Assembly (NCBI GenBank): GCA_011033025.1
Contig: WFMF01000452.1
Coordinates: 1 to 64,000 of the forward strand
Reading direction: 5' to 3'
Length of the DNA stretch: 64,000 bases
DNA from: Beroe forskalii
Lineage: Eukaryota > Ctenophora > Nuda > Beroida > Beroidae
Shown here in pieces: positions 53,808-64,000 of this stretch. Below the pieces are notes generated by a model that saw only the letters and a list, made by a program, of their open reading frames with translations, did no database searches and had not been told where the DNA came from. Position 1 is the first letter of the stretch. Each line of letters opens with the position of its first letter. Both the position numbers and the translations under genes were made by a program.

Positions 53808-56591
53808 AGAGGAGGATTGGAGCGTACGTGATGTTGCTAACCCATATAATGTGTACACATGCATCGACCGACGAAGGGATTGATAAAGACATGCATTTTA
53901 CAGTGTGATCAATTTACTTTTTATAGCATTTCTGTCGAAATTATTACGCGTTTTTATCGATCGATCAATGTGCATAATATGGGTGATGAATGATGATCCA
54001 CATTGGTTCGGTGACATCACAACACAAGACTTGATTTGGGTGATGTACCTCCATGAGTGATACCAGTCCGCCGAGTTTGTAAATCTGCGAAAATATACAT
54101 TAAATACAATATACAATATACATTTAATACAATATACAAATACAATATACAGACGAACATTCTATGTCTTATTTGACTGAAACACGGAATTATTTTATTT
54201 TTATAGTGTGATGTTAGCTATCTGATTCGAGGGATTTTTGAACCATTATATTCGCTGTATAAGGGGCCGTTCACATATTACGTAATAAACTTTTGGTTTT
54301 GGCTATAAATTCCCTCACCCGCTGTGCTCAATTTCATGTCTGCTTTAATGGTGTTTTTACAACATTTCAATCCCCACCCTCCCTAACCTGATTACGTAAT
54401 AAGTGAACGATGCATATATTTATTTTGATGAAGCTTGAGTGGAGTAACTTCGTTTTGGGCGGTTTAATGTTTATATGAATTACTGATTTGTTACTGCCTT
54501 TCAAGTTTCTTCAATGGAGCTCGGTATTTTAATTTATAAGCTTTTTAATGTAACTTCGTTTATATAGTTTGGTCACCAGGACCCATGTATTGAATGTCAA
54601 GAGATTTCATTTCTTCATTTTCATTCCTTCACATGAATACGTGTGTTGAGCAGTTTTATTGAGCAGGAAATTGTCCTTGGTGATCATGTATTCTTTTTTG
54701 TGTTCGCTGTTACGTTTTTATGCAGCAATCCTTTGACAAAACTCTGCGATTGAACCTTATATTTCTAATTCTAATGCACCAGCACAGTTGTAGCCCAGAT
54801 TTTGTAAAAAGGGTTGAGACATTTCTGATTTCTTATTCCTAACTTAAATTATCACTATCAGATCATCTTATCTCGATCTGTTTTACTTTTGAGGCACTCC
54901 ATTGCACTTGCAGAAAAATGCATTTTTCAACTTTAAGTACCTAGTTGGTCATCGGTCGTTGCTCGAAGATTTATCTTATCTTCATCTTTCAGCTTGAATA
55001 CTTAGAAATCTGATATGCAATTCTTTCAATTTGGGGTTAAATTTAAATTATCGCTGATGCTAATCAAACTATCAAAGTATCATTAAGAAGTTAAATTTAA
55101 AACCAAATGAACGTATCTTAAAGTTAATCGTATCGCCTCTTTAACATCTTCCTTTGATTTGAGAATGGTTAAAATGATCTAATGGTAATACGACAACAGA
55201 AATTGAAATTACATCCACAGCATGTCCTAGTGTCAATCTGAATCAGTTATTGCTTTACTGTATGGAAAATTTATATGATTTTATTTTGAAGTGTTGTTGA
55301 AAACCACTCTCTTCTCTTTGTACTTAGAACACGATAAAAAAGCAGCAGTCACACAAAACTTGAACATGAGCCGAAGGAAGGGAGGGGTCAGCCAATACTG
55401 ACAGTGACAGAGGGGACAGAGGTTTAAAATGGCATAACTTTGATAGAGATAACGTAGTTGCACGGAACACTTTTGATTTTTGGCTGAATTCCAGCCCCTC
55501 CTGGTCTCTGTAATCTGAGTCAATATTATATAATATATTGACTAAAATTCAATAGTTGAATGTTTACAGCAGTTTGTTACAATGCCTTCTGTAGCCCCTC
55601 CCTTCAATAACATAGGATTGAACTTGAAGATTATTACGTAACATATGAACCAGCCCTCATGAAAACGAATCCCACACGCCACGTTTAGTTTTGAGCCACA
55701 ATGATCTCATTGAATGATGTCACCGCTTGAATTACGTCACACATTGACATATTGTGCAATTGAGTTAGAATACAATACATGGGAAGAAACGTAGAATTAT
55801 AAATATATCACATAATGCCCGCTCTCATTAAAATAGTTGTAGTTGTCTCATTTGTTGAGAGTTCCGCCCACTGGTGGCGGTTCTGTGGCACTCGCTGGCA
55901 TATATTGTGTACCGAAACCGTACATCAATATATTGAATTGCATCAGATGCAAAATTTATCATATGTCGTTACTTCAACTTGCAATATGTCCAGTGTCCAC
56001 TTGTTTCGCCTTCGGGTATAATTCGCATTGCCATGGCTTCACTGTGCAAGTGTATTGAAGCTATTTTATTCTGCATAATTTTGTACTGAGCCCTGAAGCT
56101 ATACTTTAAGTTTATATGGCGTCACGTTCGTTTTGAATTTTGCTTCATGAATATTGAATTCGAAAATATACTTCCAATCGCAAAAAAATACTTCCAATCG
56201 CAAAAACTTGTTTGGTATGATTTCATAATTCAGATGATTTCGAATGTGGTCGGCAAAAATTTTTTGTCATGAAAATTGACAATTCGCATACACATCGATA
56301 TGATATGTAGTTTGTACCCAACAATTATATTTATTTATAATCTCATCATATTATCGCCTGACAGTAACTTGAAAAGGTGAGCCGCGCACTTCGTGCTCAA
56401 TTTTGAATTGAAGTAATTACTCTGCAAACGAATCGTACGATTTCATTTGATCGTTTCACCACAATATGATACCGATTCTGGTTGTCGACTTCTTCAATTT
56501 CAATCGGCCCATGACGATTGTGACATGTAGCAGGATCGGTAAAACAGGGCATGAAATTATGTGACTTTCTTCAGTTATTCGCTTCACTTTT
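53808..56591. other. eEF2K 3' flank and intergenic DNA
   Basis: No gene is supported. 54263-54410 is a small TIR element (GGGGCCGTTCACATATTACG... / ...TTACGTAATAAGTGAACG). 55625-55665 carries a diverged end of the same kind. AATAAA at 54284 lies inside that element. The three short open frames at 55.8-56.1 kb have no support. Confidence 0.45.
54263..54410. mobile_element. ~150-bp MITE with GTTCAC(A)TATTACGTAAT ends
   Basis: The left end GGCCGTTCACATATTACGTAATAA and right end GATTACGTAATAAGTGAACG are imperfect inverted repeats. No certain target duplication. Confidence 0.6.
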
Positions 56592-57794
56592 AGGTAGGGG
56601 AGACATGGGGCAAATGATCCTAGTTTATGTAATCTGAAATGACTTCGCCGTTAATCAGTATGTGGCTCCGTTTTCCATTGGAACCCCATCTAAATAGATT
56701 TTACCTCATCTTTTGATACCCCTTGTATTAATTCATAGTTCAGAATGGCCAATAATGATACGATCATTTGACCCCACGAAAAAGGCCACTTTCAAAATGC
56801 TAGGGTCAAATGATCTGTCCATTTTTGGGGTCATATGATCGCATCATTTGACCCTAAATAGGCTCATTTGACCCTTAAATTTGCAATTTTTAGTCAAAAA
56901 TAATTTTTTCTGACTGTAATTTGTGTTCTACGTAAATGAAATGGATTAAAACTTAAATAAAATGACCACAAGAGTATTAAATGTTGTCTATAGATGCATT
57001 TTATCTTTATTAAATCAATTAAGCCCTAAAAATTGATCAAATGCGCGTAAAATCTAGTGTTTAAAACCTAATTTTAGTTATTTTATGCAATAGATCTATT
57101 CAAATGTACATATCTAATGTATGCAAAGAGAGAAAGAGGTAGAAATACTTGAATGATCCAATTGATGCACGTTTGTTGTGTTTTGATTACTTCTACCTCT
57201 AATATCATTTTTGAAGGCATTTGTGAAAGTATTTCTGATCACCTATGATCATAAGTAGGTTCATGAATAACATGACTGACTTATAAATGCGTTTAATAGC
57301 CACAAAGCTAGTGAAAGGCATAAAAAAGGCTTTAAATTCATCTAAAACTGGGTCAAATGATCTCATTTAGGGTCAAATGATCTGCGATCATTTGATCAAA
57401 TTTCAGTATTGATCATTTGGGCAAAACAGTGGGGCCTGATAAAAATCCAATTAGCACCTAATTAGATGCATGTTCATCATAAACAGCGTCTTAATAGTGA
57501 AAATAGATGTGTAAACTAATGCTAAGGCTGAAGAATTTGGGAAGTCATTCAATAGAGACAATGCTAGTTACCTCCAAAATTGCATGAATATCCTAGAAAT
57601 TCTTGTTTCGAGTTGCAGGTATGTAATATCTCAGAATTAAAGCGCTCATGGCCATTGAAATTAAGTCAGGGCATGCTTTTATCGTTTTCAATGGGTATCA
57701 CACTGATTTCAATCAGTTACAATTTACAGGAATTGATAAAAGGCAATTTCTCATTTGACCCGATAGGATCATTTGACCCACGTCTCCCCTACCT
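56592..57794. mobile_element. 1.2-kb TIR element with repeated GATCATTTGACCC motif
   Basis: The ends AGGTAGGGGAGACATGGG / CCCACGTCTCCCCTACCT, then CAAATGATCCTA / TAGGATCATTTGAC inward. The flanks are TTTT on both sides, possibly a 4-bp duplication, but the right flank is a T run. ATCATTTGACC(C) or its complement occurs more than ten times, mainly in the outer 300 bp of each side. No coding frame. Confidence 0.7.
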
Positions 57795-58588
57795 TTTTTT
57801 TTCAAATCTCTCTCTTTGTCCAGCTTTCTTGCTTTGTAAGTGAGTAATTGCCTGATCTGATAAACTACCCTCATTTCCTTTGCCAAACATTAACTAGCTT
57901 AGAAATCTAAATCTATTCTGTATAATCACATACGTCACAATAGCATAATGATTTGATCCATGATTTCACGGCAAAGTCGAGATAAAGAATACCTACTAAA
58001 GTGGCGACAGCGAACCGCTGCAACACTTAACACTTGGTATAATATTATGGCATATTGTACATTTGCATTGTGTGAACGTACAAATGCGTACAGTTTCCAT
58101 ACACGAGAGATACTGTAATTGTGCCACACTGACTTTGGTTAACGTAGGCAATATGTGTACTGTATGTACATTTAATAGCTTTACTTGGAGCTATCATGGC
58201 GTGGTTTGGTTCATTGCCGGTTTGTGTTTGTTATGTTGATTGTTGGTACATCATGAGATCATGATTCACCGATGATATTTCCTTGAAGCTTTCAGTTTTC
58301 GGGAAGTTTTCCATCATTTTCCCTCCTCTTATCACCTTTTTGCTGTTCAAAGCCATTGATTGTGGGTTATCAGAAAATGCGGTTCATCAATAGGAGTTGT
58401 ATATATTTGGTTCAATGGGTTCTTACGTCCTCATAGAATCATTATAGTGCAATCCTCATAGAATAACAGTGCAACTTCTGAAAAGTGCCCGCCGCCCAGT
58501 CGGGGGAAAAAATGGGAGAGAATGTTGCAAACTCCTCCTTTATGATATATTTTCAACGACTCTTCCATTTATTAAAAACCTCTTTTCC
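57795..58588. other. Intergenic DNA
   Basis: Nothing recognisable. Confidence 0.35.
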
Positions 58589-59767
58589 CAGCTATGGCAG
58601 GCATGGAAAGTTCGGTCTGTGACCCACTAAACCCCCTCTTTTCCCAGCTATGGCAGGCATGGGAAAGTTCGGTCAATAACCCACTAAAACCCCCTCTTTT
58701 CCCAGCTATGGCAGGCATGGGAAAGTTCGGTCAATAACCCACTAAACCCCCTCTTTTCCCAGCTATGGCAGGCATGGGAAAGTTCGGTCAATAACCTACT
58801 AAACCCCCTCTTTTTTCAGCTATGGCAGGCATGGGAAAGTTCGGTCTATAACCCACTAAACCCCCTCTTTTCCCAGCTATGGCAGGCATGGGAAAGTTCG
58901 GTCAATAACCCACTAAACCCCCTCTGTTTTCTCAGCTATGGCAGGCATGGGAAAGTTCGGTCAATAACCCACTTAAACCCCCTCTTTTCCCAGCTATGGC
59001 AGGCATGGGAAAGTTCGGTCTATAACCCACTAAACCCCCCTGTTTTCCCAGCTATGGCAGGCATGGGAAAGTTCGGTCTATAACCCACTAAACCCACTCT
59101 TTTCCCAGCTATGGCAAGCATGGGAAAGTTCGATCAATAACCCAATGAACCCCCTCTTTTCCCAGCTATGGCAGGCATGGGAAAGTTCGGTCAATAACCC
59201 ACTAAACCCCCTCTTTTCCCAGCTATGGCAAGCATGGGAAAGTTCGGTCAATAACCCACTAAACCCCCTCTTTTTCCAGCTATGGCAGGCATGGGAAAGT
59301 TCGGTCTATAACCCACTAAACCCCCTCTTTTCCCAGCTATGGCAGGCATGGGAAAGTTCGGTCTATAACCCACTAAACCCCCTCTTTCCCAAGCTATGGC
59401 AGGCATGGGAAAGTTCGGTCTGTAACCCACTAAACCCCCTCTTTTCCCCAGCTATGGCAGGCATGGGAAAGTTCGGTCTGTAACCCACTAAACCCCCTCG
59501 TTTCCAGCTATGGCAGGCATGGGAAAGTTCGGTCTATAACCCACTAAACTCCCTCTTTTCTCAGCTATGGCAGGCATGGGAAAGTTCGGTCAATAACCCA
59601 CTAAACCCCCTCTTTTCCCAGCTATGGCAGGCATGGGAAAGTTCGGTCAATAACCCACTAAACCCCCTCTTTTCCAGCTATGGCAAGCATGGGAAAGTTC
59701 GGTCAATAACCCACTACACCCCCTCTTTTCCCAGCTATGGCAAGCATGGGAAAGTTCGGTCAATAAC
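58589..59767. repeat. ~56-bp minisatellite, about 21 units
   Basis: Unit: 'cccactaaaccccctctttt' 'cccagctatggcaggcatgg' 'gaaagttcggtc(aa/ta)taac'. Variation is low, so it is young or homogenised. Each unit contains CCCTCTTTTCCCAG, which resembles a 3' splice site. The 112-codon frame through it is a repeat translation. Confidence 0.95.
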
Positions 59768-61870
59768 CGCTGCTGTACTCTGGAGCTGTATCATGGGGTA
59801 TTCAACAACAGAAACGATACTCACTTACACTATTATACGCAGGTATGTGCCAATTTAAATTGATCACAATGTGATCAATTTAGTCATGATCACAGGAGTT
59901 TCTACTTTTCATCAGTTGAGATACCTACCTATAATCGTTATGTGTCACTTAATTGATCACAGAATTTTCCTGTTTCTAGTGATCACAGGAGTTTCTTTTT
60001 TTCATCATATCATAAGATTTTCAGTATTGAGTATACTTGGGAAAAATCGTGCGTGGTCCATGGGCGTGATAGCGAGTAATCATAAGAGAATATTTGGTAA
60101 TTGGTCGGTTTTTACTTATATTGATTAAATTGATTTCAATTAGCGAAAAGTCGCAAAATCCCTTTGATGTGGCACAAGATTGACATTTGAAGTCGTATGA
60201 CACCTGCTAAAATTGTGAAAAATTCCGATGAAAAACGACTGATGTAATGAAACCTCATAAATTTATTCTAAAAGTTTCTGCGTAATTTGCATTTTTGGCA
60301 AGGTTTAAGGTGCTTTTTATTCCCCGGAATTTGCATATCTGGGCGTATGATTTTTCGGCAGGATAAACGTTGGGGCACTAAGAAAAACCTAGTTTTTGGC
60401 AGGGATGCCAACACACCCTGAGGAATGTTAAACACCCCGCCCATTTTTAACAAGATTCAGGCACGCGAATTCATTAGCGATTCTGGGATGGTTTCCGGTC
60501 TAATTTTTGGTATAAATTGGAATTTAATTCGTTAATTAACACGACGTGTACCATGATTGATCGGTACTAAGATGTCTTTTTCGGACGCATGTGTGTTCTC
60601 TTATCATTATTTAGCACGTACTGTTAATTAAAATTAATTAGGGTCAGTCTCGCGAATTCCTTTACTGCTATAAAAACGGCGTAAACAGATGTAGAAATTT
60701 TCAGAACGCTTGATGTCTGTTTTCTTGCCTGCGCACTAGAATGTTTTTCTTACCCCATTAGATTTCTCGAATATCGTCATTTTATTTCGGCGAGAATTCA
60801 CAATTCTACTTTTTACGAATATCGAAGTTTGCATCTCGTAATTGAAGAGGCAACTTTCCTGAAACAAGATAAATACGTGACACCCTATCCATGACATAAT
60901 TCTTCCGAAAACCGTCCTGTGACCCTCGAATGCAACTTCTGCGAGATAATAAGGCGTCAGATAATTTGAACTGCACAAGAAGAAAAAATTCAGCATTCTA
61001 AGCCATGATAATGATGTTGCTCTCAAATGGCTATTACTAGTTTGTGCCCGGCCCCCGGGTTGAATTTTACATCTTTTGCCACAATAATTTTTGTACATTT
61101 TATCAATTGCAATTTGCAAAGGATATTCATAATTTATTGCATACAAGTTCATGTGAAATCATATTGAAATTATGTTCGAGTACATTCGTAGAAACAGTTA
61201 TATTTCTAATCTGGTATCAGTTTGACGTGAACTTATTGATTGCATTAGTCAATAATTGTTTATGTTTTCAATATGTTAACAAATCTATAAATTTGTGTTG
61301 ACGTATCAAACTTGGATATTAGGTCATCTTTTTGGGCTCAAGTAGTTACTTTCACTTGATTCAAACCTACTTCATTAATTTTACTTTTAGATGAACTTTA
61401 CTTTTTAGATTTAATTTGATTATGACAACCCGTCAAATAATAATTAAGTCATACGTAACAATTTCTTGTCATTTGGAAGGGTGAGCTCATTTTTCTTGGG
61501 TTCAGTTTTGAATTTTATTCAGGTACTGGTAGACGTTTTTTAACTGCTCCGTCAACGCCCCCTTCTTGCCTCCATTTGTCACCTTATGCGTGCCCGGGTG
61601 TACACCTTTCATGCCCCATTTTAGCCCCCTTTTTTGCCTCCATCTTCCGCCATCGGTTCCAGGCTGGCCCCTATTTGCCTTATTTTAGCCTCTTTTTGAC
61701 CCCTATTTTACTGTTCGCGAGTCAACAATTGATAAATATTCAATCACTAACTTACTGCAAAATTGCGCATCATAATTTTATCGAGCCTCCCTCAATCGAG
61801 TGATCTTTTATTTCGAAGGTTTTACTTCTATTCCAACAGCTGTAACAGCCAATGACAGGAATCGAAGGAT
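59768..61870. other. Intergenic DNA
   Basis: 59768-59840 may hold one exon: a frame reading ELYHGVFNNRNDTHLHYYTQ ends at a GTATGT donor at 59842, but no partner exon was found. 61557-61710 is C/T-rich with repeated 'gcccc(c/a)tttt' phrases. No other gene is supported. Confidence 0.35.
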
Positions 61871-61879
61871 TCAAGTAAA

Positions 61880-62113
61880 CAGGCCAGTGACGGTTAAGGA
61901 AGTGTAATCCATACTTTCTTCGCCCGAGACTTCGCTGCAATGGGCAGCTCCTCATTTAACCCTCCCGCACAGTTTCCTGTACGCTCGGCTGAGTGAACCG
62001 TGTGGCTGCTTAGGTGAGAGTTCTCACCCTTAGCACGGTAGGCAAGGCCGGGAATCGAACCACCAACCTCGCGATTGAAAGTACGACGCCCTAACCACTG
62101 CGCTACCTGGCCT
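61880..62113 (-). mobile_element. tRNA-derived SINE
   Basis: On the minus strand a tRNA-like head (62112 down to 62041, 72 nt) has paired ends GGCCAGG / CCTTGCC with one mismatch, an A-box-like TAGCGCAGTGGTTAGGGC, an anticodon-loop-like CTTTCAA, and B box GGTTCGATTCC. It continues into a non-tRNA body with AAGGGTGAGAACTCTCACC and GAGGAGCTGCCCATTGCAGC to about 61880. The head alone could be mistaken for a tRNA-Glu(UUC)-like gene; the attached body and lack of a terminator argue for a SINE. Confidence 0.8.
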
Positions 62114-64000
62114 GCATAGGAGTCATCCATAAACGTCCCCCTTTGTCTACAAACGTCCGCATTGACCAGACTTCCCCCATTGCAAACGTCCTTTGTGGAT
62201 GGCCTCATACATAGTGTAGACTGTAGACCAGTATACCACTCTCAATAAGTCAATATAATGCAAATGTCTCCTGGTACCAGTCCCTCCACAAGCTACTCCC
62301 AGATGATAGGCAGCTACTAGTAATCTCGTTACCATGTTGTAGAATGGTGGTATAGTATATTGTCTTCCGCCTTCAACTACAGCATGACATCTAATCAAGA
62401 TAAACTTTCCTTGCCAATATCATGATTGCCGACCACTGGTCAACTGGTCCACGGCCATTGCTTTGTTGGTGATGTGATTGTGATTATATATGTATCTGTG
62501 TATCGTATAAATTTGCAGGAGGGCCTTTACCGCGCATCCTGGATTCAAACTTAATCGGAAAACAGTTTCAAATCTAGCAATTTGCTCCAAGTCTGTCGCC
62601 ATGATTTATTTTGATTTTTGAGCTTCTACTTTCGCCTTCGTCTATTTGCATATGTGTGTCATTGCAAACTCATGAGATTACTTGATCTCTAAAAGAGCTA
62701 AGCCAAGTGCTTAATCGCATTGTGTACATCATTTTGACATTTTAAAGAGTGTTTAGTTTTGTGCTCAGATCGCGGTTTTTAATGGTAACATAAAATTTTA
62801 AAAAACTGGTCGGTACCTCTGATACCATGACATGATGTGAATCATCATCTTCACTGTTGATCACGAGATAATTGGCTAGGGGCGCCAATTGGGTACGCCC
62901 ATGTATTATTACACCAATAATTAGAAGTATCGCTAATTGGGTACGCCAATTTTTGATGACGCCACTAAAATTGGCGTATTATTGTACGTCACAGCCCCAC
63001 CTTGCAATCTTGCATGTGTATTGTGTAACAATATGCAATATACACATACGGTATATTGGTACTGACACTTATTGCTGCTGCTACTTTACTTTATTAGGTT
63101 TTATGCTTGCGTCAGTGGTGAGTTGTTTATGGTTTTATATGATGTCACATAGTATGATTAATCAGATTGTATATCGGACTAGGATATATGTAATGTGTCT
63201 GCTTTTGCCATTTTGTATGCTCCTGCCATTTGTCTTATAGTTGCCTTGCCTGCACAAGCATTTGAAGTCAATTTTAGTATGCGAATATGACTAATCGATC
63301 ATTAAATTTCAATATTATTGTGCAATGAGCTTACATTTAATATTACAGCAAGATATTCCCATTTGGCATGAATCTCAGAGTATATAACTATTTAAATGCA
63401 ATTTCCAATCTGAAGCATCTTCTAATTGCCTTGACAGCTTGATACATTAAATGCCATTAAGCAATTTGAGGGGCGTGGCGACTGTGCTATTTTTAACTCA
63501 GCGTTTTATTTAAATAGTCCTAACGAGTTTGCCGACTTAGCTGTTCATGTGACTGTTTTACCTCGTCTCAATGCTGTCTTAATCTTATATTTCGGGATTT
63601 TTCGTCTCATTGCTACCTTAATCTTCGTTTTCGGGATTTTTCGAGCGAAATATCTAAATATCAGTGCTAAGTGTGTACAGTAGGGAATTTTAGAATAAGA
63701 GAAAACTGGACAGAGGCACCAGGCACAACACAATTTACTCAAATGTCAGGAAGGCCAGGGGAACTTCAAACTGTAATATTTGGTTTTGGACTTGGGTGAG
63801 GGGACCAGACTTTTGATCTCATGAAATTTCCTCTCACGACATTTCCTCTTTCGAAACTTTATCTTGAAATATTTCAACTCCGAGCAAAGTTTGGGGTCTG
63901 GGTAAGGGTTAGGATTAGGGTCAGGAGATGAAGTGTCCTGAGATATAAAGTCATGAGATGATATGAACGCGTAATATCATTAGCGTGACACAAGGGCCTC
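62114..64000. other. Intergenic DNA to the right end
   Basis: No gene recognised. 62875-62995 repeats 'ggcgccaattgggtacgcc' / 'cgctaattgggtacgcc' variants. 63553-63650 has two copies of a ~45-bp unit (CTCATTGCT..CTTAATCTT..TTTCGGGATTTTTCG). 63895-63930 has a few degenerate GGGTTAGG-like units. Confidence 0.4.

Noticed and set aside
62041-62112. A functional tRNA-Glu gene on the minus strand
   Set aside because: An acceptor-stem mismatch, the attached SINE body and no T-run terminator directly after the tRNA part argue for a SINE head.
63895-63930. Telomeric repeat at the right edge
   Set aside because: Only three or four degenerate GGGTTAGG-like units; not a telomere.

Overview
This is a piece of animal nuclear genome, probably from a marine invertebrate, although the species cannot be named from the sequence. 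It has AT-rich DNA, spliceosomal introns of roughly 0.1-4 kb, TTAGGG-type telomeric repeats, a motile-cilium gene and many small DNA transposons and minisatellites. There are no bacterial-style operons, no CRISPR array and no complete rRNA or functional tRNA gene.

Five protein-coding loci can be supported. (1) 1484-2057, minus: the first two exons of a gene resembling AMPK beta (tentative). (2) 4007-4504, minus: an intronless SKP1. (3) 9236-23049, plus: IQCA1/DRC11, a subunit of the nexin-dynein regulatory complex of cilia, reconstructed here from about 23 exons. (4) 28440-33573, plus: a large receptor with a signal peptide, five LDL-receptor class A modules and a seven-helix domain like those of relaxin receptors, broken by one frameshift before helix 7. 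(5) 40503-53807, plus: eEF2 kinase, reconstructed from 16 exons that add up to an open frame of 592 residues. These genes do not form a pathway; they are ordinary neighbours on a chromosome.

The most unusual biology is in DRC11. Three consecutive internal exons each exist as adjacent, diverged twins (13032/13517, 13802/13906, 17409/17580), and the last exon also has two versions (21876 and 22891). In two of the pairs the reading phase makes joint inclusion run into a stop codon, so each pair must be used as an either/or choice. The same gene has a textbook U12-type AT-AC intron (20307-20858). In both DRC11 and eEF2K an exon edge has been copied to the far side of a minisatellite.

The rest is dominated by mobile DNA. 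There is a decayed Merlin transposon with an 8-bp target duplication (23952-26095), and an 8-bp-duplication hAT-like element filled with minisatellite (48922-50144, with a second copy at the left end of the window). A 65-70 bp element is present twice with clean 9-bp duplications, and a TTAA-flanked inverted-repeat family is present three times. TA-flanked elements lie within eEF2K introns. Three large fold-back structures are present, one of them with head-to-head telomeric repeats at its centre. A composite retroposon with a poly(A) tail and a 14-bp duplication sits in an eEF2K intron, and a tRNA-derived SINE lies near the right end. Several kilobases are simple satellite (11.2-11.8, 26.9-27.8, 28.8-30.1, 35.2-36.7 and 58.6-59.8 kb). 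The first ~1.4 kb looks like low-accuracy assembly with distorted homopolymers.
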